Origin: Pseudomonadota bacterium
GTDB lineage: Bacteria > Pseudomonadota > Alphaproteobacteria > Sphingomonadales > Sphingomonadaceae
Assembly (NCBI GenBank): GCA_039818985.1
Contig: JBCBSU010000001.1
Span: 1,762,367 to 1,826,366 of the forward strand
DNA: 64,000 bases
Direction of reading: 5' to 3'
In this document: piece by piece, positions 49,064 through 58,033 of the stretch
Layout of the letters: each line of letters opens with the position of its first letter
How positions within the stretch are numbered: position 1 is the first letter of the stretch
Made by a program: the position numbers and the translations under genes
The notes under the pieces: generated by a model
Seen by the model: only the letters and a program-made list of their open reading frames with translations
Told to the model about the DNA's origin: nothing
Databases searched by the model: none

Positions 49064-50302
49064 ATGAGCCAAGCCCCAGACAAGAACAGCGTCAATAAGG
49101 TCGTCCTCGCCTATTCGGGTGGGCTCGACACCAGCGTCATCCTGAAATGGCTGCAGACCGAATATGGCTGCGAGGTTATCACCTTCACCGCCGATCTGGG
49201 TCAGGGTGAGGAACTGGAACCGGCACGGCGCAAGGCTGAGGCCATGGGCATTCCCGACAAACATATCTTCATCGAAGATCTGCGCGAGGAATTTGTCGCC
49301 GATTATGTCTTCCCGATGATGCGCGCCAATGCCCTTTATGAGGGGCTGTATCTGCTTGGTACCTCAATCGCGCGGCCGCTCATCTCGAAGCGCCAGATCG
49401 AAATTGCCCACCAGGTCGGTGCCGATGCAGTCAGCCATGGTGCTACCGGCAAGGGCAATGACCAAGTGCGTTTCGAGCTCGGCTATTATGCACTCGATCC
49501 AGACATCACCGTCATCGCACCATGGCGTGAATGGGATCTGACCAGCCGCACAAGGCTGATCGAATTTGCCGAACAGCACCAGATTGCCGTGCCCAAGGAC
49601 AAGCGTGGCGAAGCGCCCTTTTCCACCGATGCCAATTTGCTACACACCTCATCGGAAGGCAAAGTGCTCGAAGACCCCTGGGAAGAAACCCCGGACTATG
49701 TCTATTCGCGCACCGACAATCCCGAAGACGCGCCCGATACACCCGAATATATCACCATCGATTTCGAGCATGGCGATGCCGTGGCGATCAATGGTCAGGC
49801 GATGAGCCCGGCGACATTGCTGGCAAAGCTGAACGAACTCGGCAAAACGCACGGCATCGGTCGGCTCGATCTGGTCGAGAACCGCTTTGTCGGCATGAAA
49901 TCACGCGGCATGTATGAGACGCCAGGCGGCACCATCTATCACATTGCGCATCGCGGCATCGAACAGCTGACGCTCGATCGCGGCGCGGCGCACCTCAAGG
50001 ACGAACTGGCCCCGCGCTATGCCGAGCTGATCTATAACGGCTTCTGGTTCTCGCCCGAGCGCGAGATGCTGCAGGCGGCGATCGACCACAGCCAGCGCAA
50101 TGTCACCGGCACAGTGCGGCTGAAGCTTTACAAGGGGCTGGCGCAGGTGGTCGGGCGCAAGGCCGATGTCGCCTTTAACCTCTACAGCGAGGACGTGGTC
50201 ACCTTCGAGGATGATGCCGGGAGTTATGACCAGCGCGATGCCGAGGGCTTTATCAAACTGAACGCCTTGCGACTCAGATTGCTCGGTCGCCGGAATCGCT
50301 GA
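49064..50302 (+). CDS. argG: Argininosuccinate synthase
   Basis: A 412-residue ArgG, joining citrulline and aspartate with ATP in arginine synthesis. The ATP pyrophosphatase motif [10 protein letters not shown] is at about residues 14-23; [15 protein letters not shown] and the C-terminal YSEDVVTFE segments are typical. The start [20 protein letters not shown] fits. It is the last core gene before the non-coding stretch and the photosynthesis cluster. Confidence 0.98.
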   Translation: MSQAPDKNSVNKVVLAYSGGLDTSVILKWLQTEYGCEVITFTADLGQGEELEPARRKAEAMGIPDKHIFIEDLREEFVADYVFPMMRANALYEGLYLLGTSIARPLISKRQIEIAHQVGADAVSHGATGKGNDQVRFELGYYALDPDITVIAPWREWDLTSRTRLIEFAEQHQIAVPKDKRGEAPFSTDANLLHTSSEGKVLEDPWEETPDYVYSRTDNPEDAPDTPEYITIDFEHGDAVAINGQAMSPATLLAKLNELGKTHGIGRLDLVENRFVGMKSRGMYETPGGTIYHIAHRGIEQLTLDRGAAHLKDELAPRYAELIYNGFWFSPEREMLQAAIDHSQRNVTGTVRLKLYKGLAQVVGRKADVAFNLYSEDVVTFEDDAGSYDQRDAEGFIKLNALRLRLLGRRNR

Positions 50303-50386
50303 GTCGGCAGTCGGGAATCGTCTGGACCGGAGTCATATTATTGCGTGACTACGGGAGAAGATGTCGCAGTGGAGAGTGTAAGTTAC

Positions 50387-50431
50387 TGTCCACATATTTA
50401 TCCACCGGAAAGCGTCACCCTCTGTGGATAA
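50387..50431. promoter_or_regulatory. Cluster of DnaA-box-like 9-mers
   Basis: Within 45 bases lie TGTCCACA (50387-50394), TTATCCACC (50398-50406, one mismatch to TTATCCACA) and TGTGGATAA (50423-50431, a perfect DnaA box on the other strand). This may be a DnaA-controlled promoter or a titration site. There is no nearby AT-rich unwinding region or dnaA/hemE gene, so calling it an origin is not justified. Confidence 0.45.
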
Positions 50432-50439
50432 CTTCATCC

Positions 50440-51031
50440 ATTTTGTGTTGCGAACCCGGCTCAGCCATGACAGCTTTGAATTGTCGAAACGATGACGACA
50501 TGACAGGAAATAAAGTCAAGTGCATGAAAATGCAGGAGATTTTAGAGTACGGGCCTGAAGCGAAAGAGACGGAAGACGCTGGCAACGGTGGACGCCGAAA
50601 CAGGAGCGGAAGGGCTGTGTGTTGAAGCCGTGAGGTGGAAACGGTGGCATGACGAAAGACTTTCGATCATCGGAAAAGGCGTTGATGGCCTCGCTGTCAT
50701 CGTTTGACTGATGGATGATGCTGGATCGAATGGACCAGCCGGTAGCAGCGGCTATGCAAATGGGCGCAGCAGCAGGCGGTACAGGAGAGTTGAAGGCATT
50801 ATCGGATGCGGACAAGCGGCGAGTGTGATTTTCGGATCAGCCCGCCGCTTGGAAGCATCGGACGCCGGACGGTAGGGCGACATGCATCGCTGGACCGCAA
50901 GGCCCGCAGCAGTTTCAGAGGCGGGATCCCGTATCCCTGCGTCGGAATTGCGATGGAAAGCGATTTCCAATGCGGTCACCCGATAGACTGGCGCAGTGGG
51001 GACCGACCGAAAGGTCGGCCCCCGTTTGCGC
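50440..51031 (+). other. Gene-less purine-rich stretch ending in a strong hairpin; possible ncRNA
   Basis: No convincing protein frame is present in 50303-51154. The plus strand is strikingly rich in A and G at about 50530-50690. At 50991-51031 a long hairpin forms: GCGCA pairs with TGCGC, GGGG with CCCC and CCGACC with GGTCGG, closed by a GAAA tetraloop. The layout suggests a structured non-coding RNA or a 3'-end element on the plus strand. I could not match it to tmRNA, RNase P RNA, 4.5S RNA or 6S RNA by eye. Confidence 0.4.
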
Positions 51032-51154
51032 GTCCGGGTAGCACCTCTGTTCCCTTTCTGACCCTTGTTCTCTGGTGCACCAGGGCGCTGTTGACCTTGT
51101 CGCTTGGTCGCTATACTGTATTATGCAAATAACACAGATAGATGAGGAACCGAC

Positions 51155-51703
51155 ATGCGAACCTTTGCCCTGATGGCGACAATGGCCCTGATATGCGCGG
51201 GCTGCAGCCAAAGCGCCGATCAGCCGGTCGATAGAGGCGAGACTGTCGCCGCCGACAGCAGCAGCGGCCGGTCACACGGCACCAGCGCAGCCAGTGCGTC
51301 CGCAAGCAGCAAGGACGGCAAAGAGGAAAGCTTGTCCTTCTCTATCGACACTGACGGTTTCTCGATGGACATTGACCTGCCAATCGACGAGATCACCACC
51401 GATGATGCCAATGGCCGTGCCGAAGGACTCTATCCCGGATCACGCGTCAACGGCATCAATATCGACAGCAACAGCAATAATGGCGCGTCGCAGTCGGTTG
51501 TGTCGATCCGTTTCACCGCACCTGCTGATGCTGACAGCGTCGCCGACTGGTTTGTCAGCAAAATGTCTGAGGATGGTGCCACGGCCCGGCGCAACGGCAA
51601 CAGAATCATCGGCAAAACCAATGATGGAGAGGATTATACTATCACCCTCGAGCCGTCCGGCGACAGCACCAGGGGGGAACTGCGCATCCTTTCCGGTGAT
51701 TAG
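51155..51703 (+). CDS. Lipoprotein of unknown function
   Basis: A 182-residue protein with a lipoprotein signal peptide (MRTFALMATMALICAGC, acylated cysteine at residue 17). A serine-rich low-complexity linker (about 35-60) is followed by an acidic domain with SFSIDTDGFSMDIDLPIDE and a C-terminal region with RFTAPADADSVADWFVSKM, similar in layout to other sphingomonad hypothetical lipoproteins. It is not a known photosynthesis gene and stands just outside the cluster. Confidence 0.8.
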   Translation: MRTFALMATMALICAGCSQSADQPVDRGETVAADSSSGRSHGTSAASASASSKDGKEESLSFSIDTDGFSMDIDLPIDEITTDDANGRAEGLYPGSRVNGINIDSNSNNGASQSVVSIRFTAPADADSVADWFVSKMSEDGATARRNGNRIIGKTNDGEDYTITLEPSGDSTRGELRILSGD

Positions 51704-51740
51704 TCAAAGCTCTAGGTATAATCAGCCTTACACCTTGAGT

Positions 51741-51758
51741 TGTTTATCTTTTCATACA
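51741..51758 (+). promoter_or_regulatory. PpsR/CrtJ-type box before bchI
   Basis: TGT-N12-ACA, the CrtJ/PpsR recognition pattern, lies 27-44 bases before the bchI start codon; the inner C and G of the ideal TGTC...GACA are absent. A TATAAT hexamer lies just upstream at 51717-51722. A single such match could be chance, but the position and the other boxes of the cluster support it. Confidence 0.5.
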
Positions 51759-51784
51759 TCTGACTGCATGTTAGACCTGCCTCT

Positions 51785-52786
51785 ATGAGTGCATTCCCCT
51801 TTAGCGCAATTGTCGGCCAGGACGAGATGAAACTCGCCCTCCTGGCGTCCGCGGTCGATGGCCGTATCGGCGGTGTCATGATCTTCGGCGATCGCGGCAC
51901 CGGAAAATCCACCGCCGCAAGGGCACTCGCCGCAACCCTGCCCCCCATCCGCGTTCTGCAAGGCAGTCGCTATAATTGCGATCCGGATAATCCCGATGGC
52001 TTTGTCGATCCGCAGGCCACCAGACGGGTGCGCAAGGTGCCTGTGCCTTTTGTCGATTTACCCTTGGGCTCCACCGAAGATCGGGTGCTGGGCACACTCG
52101 ACCTTGAGCGGGCGCTGGCACATGGCGAGAAGCAGTTTGAACCCGGATTGCTGGCCAAGGCGCATCGCGGTTTCCTCTATATTGACGAGATCAACCTGCT
52201 CGAGGACCATGTCGTCGATCTGCTGCTCGATGTCGCGGCATCGGGCGAAAATCTGGTCGAACGTGATGGCATGAGCATCCGCCATCCGGCGAAATTCGTG
52301 CTGATCGGCAGCGGCAACCCGGAGGAAGGCGAATTGCGACCGCAACTGCTCGACCGTTTCGGCCTGTCTGTCGAGGTACGCACACCGGAATCGATAGACG
52401 AGCGGGTCGAGATCATGCGCCGTTGCGACGAGCAGGAACGCAATGGCAAGAAATTCGCCGAGAAATGGAAGCCGGAAGATGCCAAGGTGCTACGCAAGAT
52501 TGCCAGAGCGAAGAAGGCGCTTCCAGGCATCAAGACTTCGGCCAATATGCTCAAGGACACCGCCGAAATCTGCAAGGCGGTGGGCGCCGATGGCCTGCGT
52601 GGCGAACTGACGCTGATGCGTGCGGCGCGGGCGCTGGCCGCGCTCAATGGCGACAAGGCGGTGACCCGAGAGCATCTCAGGACCATGGCACCGCTGGCGC
52701 TGCGCCACCGGCTGCGGCGTGATGTGCTCGATGAGACCGGATCGACAGTGCGGATCGAACGGGCACTGGAAGAGCTGTTCGATTGA
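51785..52786 (+). CDS. bchI: Magnesium chelatase ATPase subunit I
   Basis: A 333-residue AAA+ subunit of Mg-protoporphyrin chelatase, the first committed step to bacteriochlorophyll. Walker A is GDRGTGKS (residues 35-42), the Walker B/sensor region includes GFLYIDEINLL, and the arginine finger region follows IGSGNPEEGELRPQLLDRFG. BchI hexamers drive BchD and BchH; bchH is not in this window. It is the first gene of bchIDO and overlaps bchD by 4 bases. Confidence 0.97.
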   Translation: MSAFPFSAIVGQDEMKLALLASAVDGRIGGVMIFGDRGTGKSTAARALAATLPPIRVLQGSRYNCDPDNPDGFVDPQATRRVRKVPVPFVDLPLGSTEDRVLGTLDLERALAHGEKQFEPGLLAKAHRGFLYIDEINLLEDHVVDLLLDVAASGENLVERDGMSIRHPAKFVLIGSGNPEEGELRPQLLDRFGLSVEVRTPESIDERVEIMRRCDEQERNGKKFAEKWKPEDAKVLRKIARAKKALPGIKTSANMLKDTAEICKAVGADGLRGELTLMRAARALAALNGDKAVTREHLRTMAPLALRHRLRRDVLDETGSTVRIERALEELFD

Positions 52787-54534
52787 ACGACCCGGTCACA
52801 GACGATCCGCTTCTTGACCCGGATGATGCTGATCAGGCGCTTCTTGACCATAGCCTGGCGGTTCAGCTGTTCTGTAACGATCCGCTCGGCTTCAGGGGTA
52901 TCTGCCTGCGCGGCTTCGGCCCGGTGCGTGACGCGCTGGTCATCAATATGGTCGAACGGCTGGGCGCTGACCATCCGGTGGTCAAAATTCCGATCAATGT
53001 CGATAATGAGCGCCTGCTCGGCGGTGTCGACCTCACCGCAACGCTTGCCAGCGGGCGGCGAGTCGAGCGCGCCGGGCTGATCGAGCAGGCGCGTGGCGGG
53101 ATATTGCTAATACCGATGGCCGAGCGCATGGCCGAAGATGTCGCCGCGCATATCGCCCAGGCACTCGACACGCACGAAATGGCGGTGATTCTTCTCGACG
53201 ATTCCGTCGAGACCGATGAGGCCCCGTCACGCGCGCTGATCGAGCGCATTGCCTTTCGCTGCGACCTCGGTCGTATCCGGTCGCTCGACATAGCAGAACT
53301 GGCCCCGGCACCGCCCGAAAGCAAAAATGCGCGACTGACCAAAAAACAGCAGAAATCGCTGGCGGTGACTGCGGCAATGCTAGGCATCTATTCGGTGCGC
53401 CCTTTGCTGTTCGCCCAGAATGTCGCCCGCCGCCATGCTGCGCTGTTCGGTGAAAGCAGTGCCGATGATGCCGATCTCGCTGCTGCCGTGCGGCTGGTGC
53501 TTGCACCACGCGCGACGCAATTGCCCCCCGCCGAACCATCGCCGGAGGAACAGCCCCCGCCGGAAGACGAGCCGCCGCCAGAGGAGCCGGAAGACGATCC
53601 GGGTGATGGCGATGAGGAGCAGAGCCTTGAGGATATCCCGCTCGAGGATATTTTGCTCAAGGCGGCGGTAGCCGCGATTCCACCCGATATACTCGACCAG
53701 ATCAAGGACAATATCCGTAGCGGGGGACCATCGAGCGCCGGCAAATCGGGCCAGAAGAGCAAATCGACCATGCGCGGGCGACCGCTGGGTACCCGCCCCG
53801 GTATCCCCGGCAATGGCAAGCGGCTGGCGCTGATCGACAGCCTGCGCGCCGCAGCACCATGGCAGACCATCCGTCGCAACAGCACCCAAGCAGCAGATCA
53901 GGATGCGGATCCGGACAAAATCCATATCCGCAAGTCCGATCTGCGTGTGCGCCATTTCGAGGAACGACGCGAGAGCCTGACCATCTTCGCGGTCGATGCC
54001 TCCGGGTCTTCGGCACTTGCTCGACTGGCCGAGGCCAAGGGTGCGGTCGAACTGATGCTGGCCGAGGCCTATATCAAACGCTCGCAGGTGGCGCTGATCG
54101 CCTTCCGGCAGAATGGCGCCGAGATATTGCTGCCGCCCACCCGCTCACTGACACGGGCGCGACGAGCGTTGAGCGCGCTACCCGGTGGTGGCGGGACACC
54201 GCTGGCGGCGGGACTGATTGCCGCACAGCAACTGGCCGAAGCCGCGGTCAAGCGCGGCCAGACTCCAACCATCGCGCTGCTCACCGATGGCAAGGCCAAT
54301 GTGCTGGGCGACGGCACGCCTGACCGCAAGGGCGCGATGGAGGAAGCCGAAAATGCCGCCAGGGCGATCGCGGCACAGGCCCTGCCCGCCATTGTGCTGG
54401 ATATTTCGCCGCGTCCGCGGCCAGAAGCGGCAGCGCTGGCAGCGGCGTTGCGCGGGCGCTATTTTCCGCTACCCCGGGCGCAGAGTGCCGCCATGGTCGA
54501 GGCGATCGAGAGCGTCGGCCAGGACCAAAGCTGA
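52783..54534 (+). CDS. bchD: Magnesium chelatase subunit D
   Basis: A 583-residue BchD with three parts: an N-terminal AAA+-like domain lacking a usable Walker A (about 25-240), an acidic proline-rich linker (about 245-285) and a C-terminal von Willebrand A domain with the MIDAS motif D405-A-S-G-S. BchD forms the platform for BchI. It starts with TTG, overlapping the bchI stop as TTGA, which implies translational coupling. bchO follows with a one-base overlap. Confidence 0.96.
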   Translation: MNDPVTDDPLLDPDDADQALLDHSLAVQLFCNDPLGFRGICLRGFGPVRDALVINMVERLGADHPVVKIPINVDNERLLGGVDLTATLASGRRVERAGLIEQARGGILLIPMAERMAEDVAAHIAQALDTHEMAVILLDDSVETDEAPSRALIERIAFRCDLGRIRSLDIAELAPAPPESKNARLTKKQQKSLAVTAAMLGIYSVRPLLFAQNVARRHAALFGESSADDADLAAAVRLVLAPRATQLPPAEPSPEEQPPPEDEPPPEEPEDDPGDGDEEQSLEDIPLEDILLKAAVAAIPPDILDQIKDNIRSGGPSSAGKSGQKSKSTMRGRPLGTRPGIPGNGKRLALIDSLRAAAPWQTIRRNSTQAADQDADPDKIHIRKSDLRVRHFEERRESLTIFAVDASGSSALARLAEAKGAVELMLAEAYIKRSQVALIAFRQNGAEILLPPTRSLTRARRALSALPGGGGTPLAAGLIAAQQLAEAAVKRGQTPTIALLTDGKANVLGDGTPDRKGAMEEAENAARAIAAQALPAIVLDISPRPRPEAAALAAALRGRYFPLPRAQSAAMVEAIESVGQDQS

Positions 54535-55430
54535 TGGCCCAGCGCTATCCGGTCTGGGAACGCGAAGGCCGCGACTGGCCTAATCACAGCGCCAGCCAAT
54601 TTGTCAGCCATCAGGGCTATCGCTGGCATGTGCAGCAAATGGGAACTGAAAGTGCGGATGCCCCTGCCATCCTTTTGTTGCACGGCACCGGAGCGGCAAC
54701 GCATAGCTGGCGCGATCTACTGCCGCTGCTGGCGCAGCATTATAGCGTCATCGCCCCCGATCTGCCCGGCCATGGCTTCACCCGATCGACTTTTCAGCGG
54801 CGCGTCACCCTGCCCGCCATGGCGCAGTCAGTAGGCGATTTGGTTGAACATCTCGGCATACGGCCCGATCTGATCATCGGTCACTCCGCCGGCGCCGCCA
54901 TCGGCACGCAGATACTGCTCGACCGGCAATGGGATATGCCGCTAATTGGTTTCACCCCGGCACTGATGCCTTTCCCGGGACTCGCAGCCAGGATCTTCCC
55001 GTCACTGGCAAGAATGCTGTTCACCAACCCGCTAACCGCGATCATTTTTTCCCGGATGGCCAGCCGACCAGGCGAGGCCGAAAAATTCCTCAAACGTTCC
55101 ACCGGTTCGACTATCGACCAGGCCGGTATCGCGCAATATCAGAAGCTGTTCCGCCATTCGGGACATTGCGACGGCGCCATTCGCATGATGGCGAACTGGG
55201 ATCTCGATACGCTGCGCGACCGGCTGAGCGAGATCAGCGCCCCGGTGCTGCTGCTTGCCGCCGAACGCGACAGCGCCATTCCTAGAGCCTCTGTCCTCGC
55301 CGCAGCCGAAAGAATCCCAGGAGCGGTGACACAGGACATGGCAGCGCTTGGTCATCTGGCGCATGAAGAGGATGCCGAACGCGCGGTAGACCTTATCCGT
55401 GCATTTGCCGCCGAACATCTGAAGCGCTAG
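54534..55430 (+). CDS. bchO: BchO, alpha/beta hydrolase of the photosynthesis cluster
   Basis: A 298-residue alpha/beta hydrolase with oxyanion-hole motif LLHGTGAATHSW, the nucleophile S118 in IGHSAGAA, and a late histidine in LGHLAHEED. BchO accompanies bchID in most purple photosynthesis clusters; its exact role, perhaps in early bacteriochlorophyll synthesis near Mg-chelatase, is not established. Its start overlaps the bchD stop (TGATG), so bchIDO is one transcript. Confidence 0.94.
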   Translation: MAQRYPVWEREGRDWPNHSASQFVSHQGYRWHVQQMGTESADAPAILLLHGTGAATHSWRDLLPLLAQHYSVIAPDLPGHGFTRSTFQRRVTLPAMAQSVGDLVEHLGIRPDLIIGHSAGAAIGTQILLDRQWDMPLIGFTPALMPFPGLAARIFPSLARMLFTNPLTAIIFSRMASRPGEAEKFLKRSTGSTIDQAGIAQYQKLFRHSGHCDGAIRMMANWDLDTLRDRLSEISAPVLLLAAERDSAIPRASVLAAAERIPGAVTQDMAALGHLAHEEDAERAVDLIRAFAAEHLKR

Positions 55431-55478
55431 GCTATTGTCGGAGAGATAAGAGATAGCGGCAGAAAATGGACCGGTTGC

Positions 55479-55640
55479 ATGAATAGTCTCGGCTTTATCG
55501 AAATGGCCATTTTCAGTGCTCTGATGCTCGGCTTTGTCGGCTGGCAATATTGGTCGGTCAGCCGCGAAATAGCCAAAGACAAGGAGAAGGCGGCGCAAAA
55601 GGCTGCGGAGGAGAACTCCGAAGATTGCGCCGCATCATGA
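55479..55640 (+). CDS. 53-residue single-pass membrane protein in the photosynthesis cluster
   Basis: A small gene of 53 residues, MNSLGFIEMAIFSALML to DCAAS, with one membrane helix (about residues 7-28) and a charged lysine/glutamate-rich tail (about 29-48). It lies 48 bases after bchO in the same direction and overlaps the end of crtC by 6 bases in convergent orientation. It is too short for most gene finders. A role in the photosynthetic membrane is only a guess from location. Confidence 0.65.
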   Translation: MNSLGFIEMAIFSALMLGFVGWQYWSVSREIAKDKEKAAQKAAEENSEDCAAS

Positions 55641-56648
55641 GCGTTCGCGCGGCATTCTGAAAGGCAGCATCAACTGCACCACCGGGTTGATCAGCCGATC
55701 GAGCGAGATGCTCTCCTGCACCGCCATGACCGGCTCACCAAAAAGCCGCATCGACAGCGCCGAGCGCGCATAAAAGGGTGAGTCCTCCCAGGTCTTGGAC
55801 ACGGTAGCAAAGCCCCTGTCGGCACGGGTCTGGCGCTCCATGCCCCAAAAGGTACGCGGCAAAGGCGCGACCAGAGGCATCTCCACCTCATGCGGTGTAC
55901 CTGAAGCATCGAAACGCAGCGCACTGGCAAAATGGCTTTCGTCACGGCGACAACCTTCATAGATCACCACCACTTCCTTGCCGATATGGGCGCGTGACCA
56001 GTGCCAGCTGCGAAAGCCGTCTTCAATCGGCTCATCGCCATGATTGCTGTCGAGATAGGCGTTACCGTTCCACGACAGATCGGGCTGCTCCATCTTCACC
56101 TCTATGCGCGCCTGGGGCGAAATCGGTCGCCAGCTATGGCGCCCTTGCGGATCGAGCTTGAAGGCATGCCCATTTATCATCTCCGGGTGCAATATCACCT
56201 GCCCCCTGACCCGCCTGCGAAAGGGGTTGAGAATGCGGCTGTCGCGCTCCTCTATATCGATGATCAGCCGATCCTTGTCCCAGCGCATCGCGCTCGGCCC
56301 AACTTGCAGCATGTCGCATTCCTGACGGCTTGCCGCAGCATCGCGTTCGGTCATCACCCAGCGGGCCCCGCGCTTGCCATAAAGTGCGACATTGATCGAG
56401 CAATGGTCGAGCGGAATATTGCGACCGGATTTCTTGTAATAGGGCGAGAAGACGCTGCCGACAAAGCCGATGATGGTCAGTCCATAGCGCGCGTCATCGC
56501 TGATCGCGTCGAGGTACCACCAGTGATAACCGGTGGGCGGGACATACGCGTCAAAAAATGGTCTTCCAGCACCGTCTCGCTCACTATCCTGCCGGACAAG
56601 GCGGCCATCGGGACTCCCGCCCCCGGATGGGTCCCCCCGCCCGTGCAA
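55635..56648 (-). CDS. crtC: Acyclic carotenoid 1,2-hydratase
   Basis: CrtC hydrates the C1-C2 double bond of neurosporene/lycopene-type carotenoids on the way to spheroidene or spirilloxanthin. The conserved part begins at about base 56560 with FFDAYVPPTGYHWWYLDA and includes GFVGSVFSPYYKKSGR, CSINVALYG, QVGPSAMRWD and WHWSRAH. The start is a problem: no ATG or GTG is in frame near there. The listed start is the nearest TTG, at 56648, and would add about 30 residues unlike CrtC that overlap crtD by 172 bases. See the separate finding on the crtD/crtC join. Confidence 0.8.
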   Translation of the reverse strand: MHGRGDPSGGGSPDGRLVRQDSERDGAGRPFFDAYVPPTGYHWWYLDAISDDARYGLTIIGFVGSVFSPYYKKSGRNIPLDHCSINVALYGKRGARWVMTERDAAASRQECDMLQVGPSAMRWDKDRLIIDIEERDSRILNPFRRRVRGQVILHPEMINGHAFKLDPQGRHSWRPISPQARIEVKMEQPDLSWNGNAYLDSNHGDEPIEDGFRSWHWSRAHIGKEVVVIYEGCRRDESHFASALRFDASGTPHEVEMPLVAPLPRTFWGMERQTRADRGFATVSKTWEDSPFYARSALSMRLFGEPVMAVQESISLDRLINPVVQLMLPFRMPRERS

Positions 56649-58033
56649 TAAAGCCCAGACACCCGTGTCCTGCTGCCGGGCCGGAGGAAGGACGCCGCCC
56701 AGCCGTGCGAGGCCCGTCCATAAAGGGCTCCACCCGTCGCCGGAAAGAGCCTGTGGAAGGCGCTGGGCGTCACCAGCTGGTGCGCCATGGGCTGCTTCAC
56801 ATCCAGACCGCAATGGCTCAGTTGATGCAGCATGTTTGCTGTGCATCGCTCTTTCTCCTCCTCGGTATATTCGTGGGAATCGCCATTGGCTGGTGCATTA
56901 ACAATGACTTGAAGCCGTTCTGGTTCCCCTTTGCGCCATCCGCCGCCCCCGCGATCCAGTGCGCAGACATAGGCGGTTGGCCTGTCCGGTGGCTTTCCCG
57001 ATGCAATCTCGGCAAATTCGCGAGGATAATCATCGGAAAAGAACACATTGTGATGGTCGAGTTCAAAGCCGCCGGTTTCGGCATGGGCAAGCCAGACCAT
57101 GGCGGACAAGGAACGCTTGTCCTTGCTGATGGCATCGACTGCTTTGCTGGCCGCAGCACCGAACAGCCCTGTGCCCAATGCCGAAGGGTCGGCATTGCAG
57201 ATAACCACCTGCGCTTCCAGCTGCTCGCCATTGGCCAGGGTAACGCCCTTGGCCTTGCCACCGGCAACGGTGATTTCCTTCACCGCATCGCCATAATGGA
57301 AAGCGGCACCGTTTTTGGCGGCCACCGTTTCCAACGCCTTGGCTAACGCACTCATGCCACCGCTGATCAGCCAGACCCCGCGTGCCTCGACACTGGCGAT
57401 CAGCATCAGCGTGGCCGGAGTTTCAAAGGGCGAGGAGCCGCAATAGGTGCTATAGCGGCCAAAAAGCTGGCGCAGGCGTACATCCTTGAAATAACCGCCA
57501 AGCGCACTCCACATCGTCTGGAACGGCCTGATCGCCAGCAGCTTTCCGACACGGCTCCAGCCCACCCTGCGCATCAGGCCCAAAGGGCTGGTCTTGCTGC
57601 CATGCATGAAAGGCTCGTTCAATATGTCGAGCATCTTCTGCGCATCACGGCTGAAGCGTCGAAAACCTTCGGCTTCTTGCGCGCCGGCGAAATCGCCAAT
57701 CGCGTCAATGCTGCGCTGCTCATCGGCGAAAAGATCGAGTATATCACGGTCATCCCAGGCATGGCGGGCGATACGGTCAGCGGGTTTCAGGTCGAGATGG
57801 TCGGCCAGCTCTGCACCGGCATCGGCAAAAATCGCCTCCAGCGATGGCCGCATGGTGAAAACAGTCGGGCCGGCATCCACGCCCTGTCCTTCTATATCCA
57901 CTTTGCGCGCCTTACCGCCGGGCTTTTGCTCCTTTTCCACTACCACCACCGGCACGCCGCGTGCCGAGAGCAGGGCAGCGCTCACCAGACCACCCATCCC
58001 TGCCCCGATAATGATGACTGGCGCTTCCTTCAC
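56477..58033 (-). CDS. crtD: 1-hydroxycarotenoid 3,4-desaturase
   Basis: About 518 residues. The N-terminal FAD motif is VIIIGAGMGG, followed by VVVVEKEQKPGGKA, and the C-terminal signature TGGGTHPGAGVPMAALSGR closes the flavin fold, as in phytoene-desaturase-type CrtD. The last about 20 residues (from HFLTRMSRPP) are a read-through of the crtC region and unlike the family. I prefer the GTG at 58033, behind AGGAG at 5 bases; an ATG at 58057 is the alternative. It is divergent from crtF. Confidence 0.9.
   Translation of the reverse strand: MKEAPVIIIGAGMGGLVSAALLSARGVPVVVVEKEQKPGGKARKVDIEGQGVDAGPTVFTMRPSLEAIFADAGAELADHLDLKPADRIARHAWDDRDILDLFADEQRSIDAIGDFAGAQEAEGFRRFSRDAQKMLDILNEPFMHGSKTSPLGLMRRVGWSRVGKLLAIRPFQTMWSALGGYFKDVRLRQLFGRYSTYCGSSPFETPATLMLIASVEARGVWLISGGMSALAKALETVAAKNGAAFHYGDAVKEITVAGGKAKGVTLANGEQLEAQVVICNADPSALGTGLFGAAASKAVDAISKDKRSLSAMVWLAHAETGGFELDHHNVFFSDDYPREFAEIASGKPPDRPTAYVCALDRGGGGWRKGEPERLQVIVNAPANGDSHEYTEEEKERCTANMLHQLSHCGLDVKQPMAHQLVTPSAFHRLFPATGGALYGRASHGWAASFLRPGSRTRVSGLYCTGGGTHPGAGVPMAALSGRIVSETVLEDHFLTRMSRPPVITGGTSTRSAMTRAMD
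56552..56558 (-). other. Slippery heptamer T-TTT-TTG in the crtD/crtC overlap
   Basis: On the minus strand, in the crtD reading frame, the heptamer reads T TTT TTG, which fits the X-XXY-YYZ pattern for -1 frameshifting. A -1 slip here moves from the crtD frame exactly into the crtC frame, at the point where CrtC similarity begins. A possible 8-bp stem (CCACC...GGTGG region) lies about 14 bases further on. Confidence 0.4.

Noticed and set aside
50387-50431. Chromosomal replication origin
   Set aside because: Only three boxes, no AT-rich unwinding tract and no origin-associated genes nearby.
50303-51154. tmRNA, RNase P RNA or SRP RNA in the long gap
   Set aside because: No tag-peptide frame, no T-arm with CCA end, and no RNase P core motifs were found.
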